The notes beneath the pieces are model-generated. The model saw only the letters and a list, made by a program, of their open reading frames with translations, was not told the DNA's origin and did not search any database. From Solirubrobacter soli DSM 22325 (GTDB lineage: Bacteria > Actinomycetota > Thermoleophilia > Solirubrobacterales > Solirubrobacteraceae), in the NCBI RefSeq assembly GCF_000423665.1, contig NZ_AUIK01000031.1, forward strand, positions 1-64,000: DNA of 64,000 nucleotides, read 5' to 3'. Below are positions 6,975 through 13,987 of the stretch, piece after piece. Each line of letters starts with the position of its first letter. Within the stretch, counting starts at the first letter, position 1. The position numbers and the translations under genes are program-made.

Positions 6975-8407
6975 CCGTGCGGGCCGTCACGCACCGGGTC
7001 CGCCGCGCCCATCGATGGCTCGTCCGCAACCTGCGGCCGGGAGACGACGGCTGCGGAACGTTCTCGTGGGTTCGTCGCGGTCTCGTGGTCTTGGCGCTCG
7101 CGTCGGCGACCCTGCCCGACGGGGCCGCGGCGGAGTGGGGGCGGCCGAAGCAGATCGCCCCATGGGGTGATGAGCCGCTGGCGTGCTCGACCGGTGAGGT
7201 CGTGTTCGGCAACGGCGCGCGTCAGCGTTTCTCGTACGTTCGCTGGTCGGCGGGCGCGTTCTCCCGGATTCGGAGGCTCCCGCAGCTGCCGGGGCGAACG
7301 ACCGACCCGGAGCTCGCGTGCGACGGGCGCGGACGGTTCCTCGTCGCCGTCGTCCAAGGGCGTCGCATCTCTGTTGCCCGCAGTGCTCCATCAGGCGCGT
7401 GGTCGCGCCTGCGATCGGTCTCGTCTCCGCGCCGCGATGTCGGGCCGCCCGAGCTGGCGGTGTCACTTTCGGGCCGCGCCATCGTGGCGTACCCGGCGCG
7501 TACCCGACGCGGCTGGCGGGTCGAGGCGAGCACACGCGCGCGCCGTGACGGGCGCTTCGGATCGCCGCGGGTGTTGAGCGCGTCGGGTCCCGACTACCCG
7601 TCGGTCGATGTCGCGATCGGGCAACGCGGCGACGCGCTCGTCACGTGGCACGTCGAGCAAGAGGCGGACGGCCTCCTCACCGGGAGCGAGGGACCGGTGT
7701 GGGCGTCGTTCAAACCGGCGGGCGGTCGCTGGGCGCCGGCTCAGGCACTCGGCGACGGCGGGGAGTTCTCGAGTCTCTCGTCGGCGGTCAGCCCCACGGG
7801 CCGGATGCTCGTGGCCTGGCTCCCCTGGTACTACGGCACGCGCGGTACTGAGGAGCCGTCGCGGCTCATGATCGCCGAGCGGGCCCCCGGCGGCGCGTTC
7901 GCCGGCGCGCGCGAGCTCGCCCGCTCGACGCCTGGCGCCGTCGAGGATGGAGGCCCGGTCACGAGCGTCGCCGACGATGGCCGCGCGTTGGTCGCATGGG
8001 TGCGTCCGGCCGGTCCGATCGCCTTCGGCACCGGGCTGTCGACCGTTGAGGCGTTCGCCCGGCCGGCGGGCGGCGACTTCACGAGTGAGACGTTGACCTC
8101 CCCTGACGGAGTCCCCGAGTTCCCCGTGTTGTCGGTGCGACGGGATGGTGCGCTCGCGCTCGGCTGGACGCAGGCGTCGCCGGGCGGTGTGCGAGTCGTG
8201 TTCTCGCTCGGCGAGCTCGGCGCGAGGCTCGGGCGACCGCGTCCGGTTTCGTCTCGCCGAGACGAGCCGACGTGGCCGACAGTGGCGTTCGCCGGCACCG
8301 GCGACTTGATCGCGGCGTGGCTGAAGGGCGGTTTCGGCTCCGGCGAAGTCATGGCCGCCGTCGATCACGGCAGGGACGTGGGTCACTCTGCGGCTGCCGG
8401 CGGTTAG
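6971..8407 (+). CDS. Secreted beta-propeller-like repeat protein
   Basis: The 478-residue product begins with a basic stretch and a hydrophobic segment (WVRRGLVVLALASATLPDGAAA) that looks like an export signal. The rest contains about seven repeats built around 'G-(D/R)-A-L-V-(A/T)-W' (GDALVTWHV, GRMLVAWLPW, GRALVAWVRP, GALALGWTQ, GDLIAAWLKG), each preceded by 'P.LSV' or 'SVA' strands, the pattern of propeller blades. No catalytic motif is seen. The GTG at 6971 overlaps the previous stop by four bases, which decides the start over longer frames. Such repeat proteins are numerous in Solirubrobacterales; ligand unknown. Confidence 0.7.
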   Translation: MTVRAVTHRVRRAHRWLVRNLRPGDDGCGTFSWVRRGLVVLALASATLPDGAAAEWGRPKQIAPWGDEPLACSTGEVVFGNGARQRFSYVRWSAGAFSRIRRLPQLPGRTTDPELACDGRGRFLVAVVQGRRISVARSAPSGAWSRLRSVSSPRRDVGPPELAVSLSGRAIVAYPARTRRGWRVEASTRARRDGRFGSPRVLSASGPDYPSVDVAIGQRGDALVTWHVEQEADGLLTGSEGPVWASFKPAGGRWAPAQALGDGGEFSSLSSAVSPTGRMLVAWLPWYYGTRGTEEPSRLMIAERAPGGAFAGARELARSTPGAVEDGGPVTSVADDGRALVAWVRPAGPIAFGTGLSTVEAFARPAGGDFTSETLTSPDGVPEFPVLSVRRDGALALGWTQASPGGVRVVFSLGELGARLGRPRPVSSRRDEPTWPTVAFAGTGDLIAAWLKGGFGSGEVMAAVDHGRDVGHSAAAGG

Positions 8408-8418
8408 CCTGGATTGCC

Positions 8419-10509
8419 TTGCCGAGCCTGGCGTTGAGGCGAAGGCGACGGAGCTCGCCGTGGATGTGGCTTGTACTCATCGCAGGCCTGCTGTTGGTGC
8501 TTGCCGCGGCGGCGGCCGGCGCCGGAGCCATCTGGTTCCTGCGGATCTACAACTCGGCTCCGGCGATCAGCGATCTGAAGCCTCGCAAGCAGTCGCTGGT
8601 GACGAAGGTCTACGCCGCTGATGGCACGCAGCTCGGCGTGATCCATTCCGAGACGATTCGTGAGCCCGTGGCGGGCGACCTCATGTCGCACTGGGTCAAG
8701 GACGGCACGATCGCGATCGAGGACAAGAACTTCTACAAAGAGGGCGGGATCGACGTGCAGGCGATCGTCCGCGCCGGCTGGCGCGACGCGAAGGCCGGCG
8801 GCAAGCCGCTTCAGGGCGCCTCGACGATCACGCAGCAGTTGGTGCGCAACCTGTACATCACGAACCCGAGCGAGACGATCCGGCGCAAGATCGTCGAGGC
8901 ACACCTGGCCAACGAGGAGAACGACGCCAACTCGAAGGACACGATCCTCACCGAGTACTTGAACACGGCTCCTTACGGCACCAACGCGGGCGCCACCGCG
9001 CTCGGGGTGCAGGCCGCCGCCGAGACCTACTTCTCGCGCCCGGCGAAGCGGCTGACGCTGCCTGAGGCGGCGCTGATAGCCGGGCTCCCGCAGGCCCCGT
9101 CGGAGTACAACCCGCTGCTCCATCCGAAAGCGGCGCTGACGCGCCGCAACGACGTGCTGAAGGCGATGCTCAAGCAGCACTACATCAGCGCGACCCAATA
9201 CACGAGCGCGGTGACGCACAAGCTCGCGCTGCATCCGTCCAAGCGCTACACCCAGATCAAGCAGCCGTACATCTTCGACTTCGTCCAGAAGGAGCTGATC
9301 CAGCGGTACGGAGCCAACGTGGTCCGCACCGGCGGGCTGAAGGTGTACACGACGATCAACCCACGTCTGCAGAAGGCGGCGCAGAGCGCGGTCGACGCGT
9401 GCGCGGTCTGCAGTCCGAACGGGGGACCCGCGTCGGCGTTGGCCTCGGTCGATCCGAAGACCGGCGAGATCGTGGCGCTCGCGTCCAGTCAGCACTACTC
9501 GGGCGAGAGCCAGTTCAATTTCGCCGCCCAAGCGCACCGGCAACCGGGGTCGTCGTTCAAGCCGTTCGTCCTCGCGACCGCGATCAAGCAGGGCGTCGAC
9601 CCGAGCTCGACGTTTTACGACGGCAGCGCGCCGTTGACGTTGACGCTCCCGGGCGGCAGCTCGTGGACGGTCAACAACTCCGAGCCGGGGAGCGGGACGA
9701 TGTCACTCGTCGACGCGACGGTGGACTCGGTCAACGCGGTGTTCGCCCAACTGGTGCTCGACGTCGGCGTGCAGCAATTCGCTGACACCGCGTACTCGAT
9801 GGGGATCACGTCGCGTCTCGGCGTCACCGCCAAGGGCCATGCCTGCAAGCGCGGCCCGAACTGCTACATCCCACCGGCAGCCGCGATCGGCGGGCTCAGC
9901 GAAGGCGTCACGCCGCTCGAGATGGCCAGCGCCTACGCGACGCTCGCCGACGGTGGCGTCCGCCGCACTCCGACCATGATCGCCAAGGTCGTCTTCCCGG
10001 ACGGTCACGTCGAGCGGCCGGCGAGCGCTTCCGGCCACCGCGTGCTCACCGAGGGCGAGGCCTATGAGGTCACGAAGGTCCTCGAGGGCGTGATCACCAA
10101 AGGCACCGGCGCCGGATACACCTCGATCGGCTGCAGCTCGGAGGCGGGCAAGACCGGAACCACCGACGGCCTCTCCGACGCCTGGTTCGTCGGCTACACG
10201 CCGCTCTACTCGACCGCGGTGTGGACCGGGCATCCGCTCTCGCGTAGCTACACCGGGTTCGGCGGCCCGACATCCGGACCCATCTGGCGCTCCTACATGA
10301 AGGCCGCCCAGGGCCGCGACTGCCCGGACTTCAAAGTGCCCGCCGAGCTGCCGTCGCTCACCGCGCTGCACAGCACCCGCACGGGCGCCCGGCCAACACC
10401 GACGCCCAGCCCGGGCACGACGACGAGCCCGACACCTCAGGGCGCGACCGCCGGCCCGAGCCCGACCGCCGGTGCCAGTCCGACCGCCACGCCCACACCG
10501 GGGAAATGA
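8419..10509 (+). CDS. Bifunctional penicillin-binding protein (class A PBP)
   Basis: The enzyme polymerises lipid II and cross-links peptidoglycan at the outer face of the membrane. From TTG 8419 it is 696 residues: basic cytoplasmic tail, one membrane helix (MWLVLIAGLLLVLAAAAAGA, ~16-36), a GT51 transglycosylase domain (EDKNFYKEGGIDVQA with the catalytic Glu, then GASTITQQLVRNL and EYLNTAPYGTNAGA), a transpeptidase domain with SSFK (the SxxK motif), SVN (SxN) and KTGTT, and a Thr/Pro-rich C-terminal tail. ATG 8464 inside the membrane helix would remove the cytoplasmic tail, so I prefer TTG. All key residues are intact. It follows the propeller gene by 11 bases and faces the methyltransferase gene tail-to-tail. 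Confidence 0.93.
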   Translation: MPSLALRRRRRSSPWMWLVLIAGLLLVLAAAAAGAGAIWFLRIYNSAPAISDLKPRKQSLVTKVYAADGTQLGVIHSETIREPVAGDLMSHWVKDGTIAIEDKNFYKEGGIDVQAIVRAGWRDAKAGGKPLQGASTITQQLVRNLYITNPSETIRRKIVEAHLANEENDANSKDTILTEYLNTAPYGTNAGATALGVQAAAETYFSRPAKRLTLPEAALIAGLPQAPSEYNPLLHPKAALTRRNDVLKAMLKQHYISATQYTSAVTHKLALHPSKRYTQIKQPYIFDFVQKELIQRYGANVVRTGGLKVYTTINPRLQKAAQSAVDACAVCSPNGGPASALASVDPKTGEIVALASSQHYSGESQFNFAAQAHRQPGSSFKPFVLATAIKQGVDPSSTFYDGSAPLTLTLPGGSSWTVNNSEPGSGTMSLVDATVDSVNAVFAQLVLDVGVQQFADTAYSMGITSRLGVTAKGHACKRGPNCYIPPAAAIGGLSEGVTPLEMASAYATLADGGVRRTPTMIAKVVFPDGHVERPASASGHRVLTEGEAYEVTKVLEGVITKGTGAGYTSIGCSSEAGKTGTTDGLSDAWFVGYTPLYSTAVWTGHPLSRSYTGFGGPTSGPIWRSYMKAAQGRDCPDFKVPAELPSLTALHSTRTGARPTPTPSPGTTTSPTPQGATAGPSPTAGASPTATPTPGK

Positions 10510-10561
10510 CCCGCACGAGCGCGGCGACGAACGCGGCCGCCGCCGACACTCGTGGTGTGCG

Positions 10562-11371
10562 TCAGACGACGCTCTGCGGGGCCATCGCTCGCATACGGGC
10601 GTAGATCATCGGATCTGACACCGTCGGGAACGCCGGTGGGATGTACAGCGTGTACCCGGCCGATTTCGGGACCTCGCCCAGGGTGCGCAACGGGACCGGG
10701 TTGATGATCGGTTCGCAGCCCGGGAACACGGCCGCCTCATACAGGTAGACGATGTGGTCGGGGGGATAGATCTGCAGCAGCCGTTCCATGAGCAGCGGGA
10801 AGGCTGAGAGGTCGTATCCGTAGCGTTTGTACGTCGCGTCGCCGACGACGCCGATCTGCCACAGGATGACCGAGCTCGTCGGGTCGATCCTCCGGCCGTT
10901 GGCGAGGAAATCGGTCGCTTCGTAGGACTGGCAGCCGTAGATGCCGGGGTCGATCCCGAGGTCGGCGAAGAGGCAGTCCTCGGCTGAGATCCCGGGCAGC
11001 ATGCGGGCGGAGTATCCCTCCATGCGGGCGCGGCGGATCGACTCGTGCGAGGGGTACACGAAGACGCCCGGATGCCCGTAACACGCGAGGCAGGTGAGCA
11101 TGCCCGCGCGCACGCACTCGAGGATTCGCTGGATCATCTCCTCGTAGGTCGTCAGGCGCGACTTGTTCTCGGCGTAGAACCCGGACAGCGATTCTGCGCC
11201 ATCCGGGTTGAGCTTGGCGATCATCGCCTCGGCGACGGGATCGCCGATCACGTAGAGCACCCGATCGGCACGCTCGATCCACGCGATGGCTTCCACGGTG
11301 AGCTGACCGACGGTCCGGATTCCCGTCCCGACGACGACCAGCGAACCCACCTGCTTGCCGTTCTCCGTCAT
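10562..11371 (-). CDS. Borosin-type peptide backbone alpha-N-methyltransferase
   Basis: The 269-residue product belongs to the tetrapyrrole-methylase fold and most closely follows the borosin subgroup that methylates backbone amides of a ribosomal peptide using S-adenosylmethionine. The SAM loop is VVVGTGI (12-18). The FYAENKSRLTTY segment places Y66, R72 and Y76 at the same spacing and numbering that I recall for the catalytic Tyr/Arg/Tyr of fungal OphMA. CYGHPGVFVYPSH (97-109) and LPGISAEDCLFADLG (125-139) are further signatures, with ILWQIGV (169-175) and TLYIPPA near the end. It lacks a fused precursor, so it would be a 'split' enzyme. Its ATG overlaps the stop of the repetitive precursor gene (ATGA). 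Substrate assignment is inferred from that coupling. Confidence 0.85.
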   Translation of the reverse strand: MTENGKQVGSLVVVGTGIRTVGQLTVEAIAWIERADRVLYVIGDPVAEAMIAKLNPDGAESLSGFYAENKSRLTTYEEMIQRILECVRAGMLTCLACYGHPGVFVYPSHESIRRARMEGYSARMLPGISAEDCLFADLGIDPGIYGCQSYEATDFLANGRRIDPTSSVILWQIGVVGDATYKRYGYDLSAFPLLMERLLQIYPPDHIVYLYEAAVFPGCEPIINPVPLRTLGEVPKSAGYTLYIPPAFPTVSDPMIYARMRAMAPQSVV

Positions 11372-12174
11372 GACTGGCCGAACAGCGGGGCGACGATCTG
11401 GGGGGCGACCTGCGGAAAGATCTGGGGCAGGATCTGCGGGTGGACTTGGGGGAAGATCTGCTGCGGGTGGATCTGCGGCAGGATCTGCGGCGCGACCTGC
11501 GGGAAGATCTGCTGCGGGTGAATCTGCGGCAGGATCTGCGGCGCCACCTGCGGGAAGATCTGCTGCGGGTGAATCTGCGGCAGGATCTGCGGCGCGACCT
11601 GCGGGAAGATCTGCTGCGGGTGAATCTGCGGCAGGATCTGCGGCGCCACCTGCGGGAAGATCTGCTGCGGGTGAATCTGCGGCAGGATCTGCGGCGCGAC
11701 CTGCGGGAAGATCTGCTGCGGATGGATCTGCGGCAGGATCTGCGGCGCCACCTGCGGGAAGATCTGCTGCGGATGGATCTGCGGCAGGATCTGCGGGTGG
11801 ATCTGGGGGAAGACCTGCTGCGCCAGTTGGACCTGCAGCGGCACCTGCTGAAGCGCCGGCGCCGCAAGTCCGCGGACGGACACATTCTGCTCGCCCTCGG
11901 CTCCCGGCAGGAGGTCGATGATGAGGATGACCATGGGCGGCGCGCCGCCCATGCCACCCGCCAGACGGGTGTTGATGGCTCCCGCGTTGCCGCTGGCGAG
12001 GACGGCCTGATCGGCCGGATCCAACTCGGCCGCGGACATCGACGCCTGGGGATCCTTGACGAACCGCCCGAGCTCTGCCGGGTCGGTCGCCAGGCTGACC
12101 AGGAAGTCGCGCAGACGATCACCCTTTTTCTCGGGATCGTCGCCGCCGGAACGTCCGGAGCCACGCGTGGGCAT
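11368..12174 (-). CDS. Repetitive precursor protein of a split-borosin-type system
   Basis: The 268-residue protein is the likely methylation substrate. Residues ~17-75 (RLRDFLVSLATDPAELGRFV, then KDPQASMSAAELDPADQAVL) form a short helical domain of the Nif11/SonA-like 'borosin-binding' type: 'FL-x-LA-x-DP...F-x-DP...M..AEL...D...L.SG'. Residues 76-120 are a linker with hydrophobic MVILIIDLLPG. Residues 134-252 are seven tandem copies of HPQQIFPQVAPQILPQI, the last with Ala changed to His, preceded by a partial copy and followed by FPQVAPQIVAPLFGQS. ATG 12174 is decided by AAGGAG just upstream. There is no Cys, no signal peptide and no obvious leader protease site. The stop overlaps the methyltransferase ATG. 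Confidence 0.8.
   Translation of the reverse strand: MPTRGSGRSGGDDPEKKGDRLRDFLVSLATDPAELGRFVKDPQASMSAAELDPADQAVLASGNAGAINTRLAGGMGGAPPMVILIIDLLPGAEGEQNVSVRGLAAPALQQVPLQVQLAQQVFPQIHPQILPQIHPQQIFPQVAPQILPQIHPQQIFPQVAPQILPQIHPQQIFPQVAPQILPQIHPQQIFPQVAPQILPQIHPQQIFPQVAPQILPQIHPQQIFPQVAPQILPQIHPQQIFPQVHPQILPQIFPQVAPQIVAPLFGQS
11419..11775 (-). repeat. Seven 51-bp tandem repeats (17 residues each) in the precursor gene
   Basis: Exactly 357 bases. Units are nearly identical at DNA level, but the Val codon of the VAP element alternates GTC/GTG from unit to unit over six units (at ~11490, 11541, 11592, 11643, 11694, 11745), so the array probably grew by duplication of a 102-bp two-unit block. The repeats stay in frame. 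Confidence 0.9.
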
Positions 12175-12299
12175 GAGACTCTCCTTCCCGCTGCTTGTAG
12201 CGTCGCGGTCGGCAACGCTCGGCATAAGCTCAGCAGTTGAGTCCTACGCTCGCGAATGGTCTAAGTCAAGTCAACGCATACGAAGACGTGCCCGCGGCC
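12175..12299 (-). promoter_or_regulatory. Upstream region of the precursor-methyltransferase pair
   Basis: 125 bases between the Excalibur coding end (12300) and ATG 12174. The strong ribosome-binding site (AAGGAG) lies at its end. It is AT-richer than its surroundings and could hold a promoter, but I cannot define -35/-10 boxes with confidence. Confidence 0.35.
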
Positions 12300-12545
12300 T
12301 CAGCAGGCCACGCCGTCCCCGCCTCGGTCGAGGCCGAAGTCGTCAGGACCCACGACCTTCAGCGGCCCGGAGACGTAGTTCGGCCCGTTGCCGCCGTTGC
12401 CCACGCAGTCGTAGTCGCCCGCGTCCTGCTTCAGACACGCCCCCTTGTAGCTCGGGTGGCACCCCGCGTTCGAGGCGGCTCCGTCGGCGAGCGATGCGAG
12501 GCCGTAGGCGACGAGCGGCGTGACGACGACCGCTGCGGCCGCCAC
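12300..12545 (-). pseudogene. Transmembrane-Excalibur tail, out of frame with the kinase
   Basis: This frame encodes a membrane helix (VAAAAVVVTPLVAYGLASLA) followed by an Excalibur-type calcium-binding domain: CHPSYKGACLKQDAGDYDC, NGPNYVSGP, and DDFGLDRGGDGVAC with the D-x-D-x-G-x2-C end. A GTG at 12545 could start it alone, but the same frame stays open upstream to ~12650 and encodes a linker (DDVVATRPASGPAPSRRR) with no start codon. The natural reading is that it is the C-terminal half of the adjacent Ser/Thr kinase, separated by a one-base frameshift between 12622 and 12650. Confidence 0.6.
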
Positions 12546-13453
12546 CCTCCACCACCGTCCGGCGAAGCTGCGCCGCCGCGACGGAGCAGGACCGCTCGCG
12601 GGCCGAGTCGCGACGACGTCGTCCGGTGCCGCGGCTGATCGAGCGCCTCACGCAGGTCGGAGACGAACGAGCGGGCGTCGCGGTGGCGACGCGCCGGCTC
12701 CCGAGCCAACCCACGCAACAGCACCCGGTCGACTTCCGGCCCGAGCCGAGCGTTGCGGCGCGACGGCGGCACCACCGGCGTGTCCGCCGGCGCCCCGTGC
12801 CCGCGCGGCAGCGTGTTGGTCGCCACGCGGTAGGCGACCGCGGCGAGCGCCCAGAGGTCGCTCGCGGCCGTCGCGCGCCCGCCGTCCAGCGTCTCCGGAG
12901 CCATGTACGCAGGCGTGCCGATCAGCTTGCCCGGGCCGGTGATCGTCGCGAAGTCCTCGGCGTGGGCGATGCCGAAGTCCGCCAGCAGGCCTCGACCGGT
13001 CTCGGACTCCACGAGCACGTTCGCGGGTTTGAGGTCGCGATGGACGATGCCCTGGGTGTGGCAGTAGTCGAGGCCTTCGGCGACTCCGGCGAGGAGGTCG
13101 ACGACGTCCTCCAGCGACGGCTGCCGCGCGGCGAGCACGGCCTCGAGCGAGCCGCCGCGCACGTAGCGCATCGAGAAGTACGGCAGGCCGCGCTCGACCC
13201 CGTGGGTGAAGATGGGGACGACGTTGGAGTGCTCGACGGCGACCATCGCGCTGACCTCGCGCTGGAACCGCTCCACGAAGACCGGATCCTGCGCGAGCGA
13301 GGAGCGCACGAACTTCAAGGCGACCGGGCGTCGCAACCCCAACTCGGTGGCCCGAAACACCTCGCCGAACCCGCCGGCGCCGAGGCGCTCCTCGATCAGG
13401 TAGTTGCCGACTGTTTCGCCTGCGGAGAACATGAGTGGGTCGGCGAACCCCAC
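12431..13453 (-). CDS. PknB-type serine/threonine protein kinase (C-terminus frameshifted)
   Basis: The catalytic domain spans residues ~15-280: glycine loop GAGGFG (25-30), catalytic K47 (VALKFV), HRDLKPAN (138-145), DFG (159-161) and APE (185-187). All catalytic residues are present. From ~12640 the frame degenerates into Arg/Ser/Thr-rich sequence (TTSSRLGPRAVLLRRGG) and ends at 12431, while the expected linker, membrane helix and Excalibur domain continue in another frame. A single missing base near 12630 would explain this. The start is GTG 13453 or ATG 13432; neither has a strong ribosome site. It is the first gene of the minus-strand run that continues into the borosin-like pair, so a regulatory link is possible but unproven. 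Confidence 0.85.
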   Translation of the reverse strand: MGFADPLMFSAGETVGNYLIEERLGAGGFGEVFRATELGLRRPVALKFVRSSLAQDPVFVERFQREVSAMVAVEHSNVVPIFTHGVERGLPYFSMRYVRGGSLEAVLAARQPSLEDVVDLLAGVAEGLDYCHTQGIVHRDLKPANVLVESETGRGLLADFGIAHAEDFATITGPGKLIGTPAYMAPETLDGGRATAASDLWALAAVAYRVATNTLPRGHGAPADTPVVPPSRRNARLGPEVDRVLLRGLAREPARRHRDARSFVSDLREALDQPRHRTTSSRLGPRAVLLRRGGAASPDGGGGWRPQRSSSRRSSPTASHRSPTEPPRTRGATRATRGRV

Positions 13454-13636
13454 TCCGGACGGCGGGACCGCGCAGCGAACCTACAGTGAAGACGGCCGGG
13501 CGAGCAAGTCACGCTGCGAGGTGCGGAACGGGCAACCTCGTCGAGGTAGTCGCTCAAGCTGACCTGCTGGGTGTCGTCGGCCCGCCGATAGCAGGCGTCG
13601 TGCCCCGGCTTGACGGCCGGGGCACTCAGCGGTGGA
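13454..13636. other. Intergenic region, no gene seen
   Basis: 183 bases between the kinase start and the stop of the small secreted protein gene, both on the minus strand. No coding frame or clear hairpin is evident beyond CCCCGGC/GCCGGGG around 13601-13624, which could terminate the upstream transcript. Confidence 0.3.
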
Positions 13637-13825
13637 CTAGTGGCCGGACGCCTGCCGACCCAGCGCGGCGCACACGTCGGCGTCGAAGATCGGCGTGTTG
13701 TCGGCGTCGTAACAGATGGGCGTCGGGCCCGTGGGCGGATCGTCATCCGCGAAGGCGGGGGCGGCGGCCCCGGCCAGCGTCGCGGCGGTCAGGACGGTGA
13801 GCAGGGCCTTGCCGGTGCGGGACAT
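13637..13825 (-). CDS. Small secreted protein
   Basis: The 62-residue preprotein has a clear Sec signal (MSRTGKALLTVLTAATLAGA ending AAPAFA) and a ~35-residue mature part with two cysteines (PICYDADNTP, ADVCAALG). It matches no family I know. ATG 13825 is preceded by GGAGG at ideal spacing. It lies divergent from the LuxR-type regulator and may share its control region. Confidence 0.65.
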   Translation of the reverse strand: MSRTGKALLTVLTAATLAGAAAPAFADDDPPTGPTPICYDADNTPIFDADVCAALGRQASGH

Positions 13826-13987
13826 GTTCGTCCTCCGGTGGGTGAGTGGAAGTGACACTCACAGCCTCCGTCAGTTTCCGTAAATCGCCAGAACGGGTTA
13901 AGGTAAGTGAGTCATACGGTCAGGGAGGGGTTAACCTCCGTCAAGGTAGGGGTGACAGATCCCCGCGGCGCGGTATAGGGTTCGCGC
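13826..13987. promoter_or_regulatory. Divergent promoter region
   Basis: This 162-base gap separates the small secreted protein gene (minus) from the LuxR-type regulator (plus). It is locally AT-richer, with GGTTAAGG and GGTTAACC (GGTTAACC is palindromic) around 13897-13940, so it may carry an operator. No gene is seen. Confidence 0.35.

Noticed and set aside
11419..11775. Regularly spaced 51-bp repeats as a CRISPR array
   Set aside because: Units are contiguous without unique spacers and keep one reading frame.
11440..12240. A plus-strand open frame of LR(Q/V)DLR repeats opposite the precursor gene
   Set aside because: Its repeats are the reverse complement of the precursor array. It has no ribosome site or coupled neighbour, while the minus-strand frame has both.
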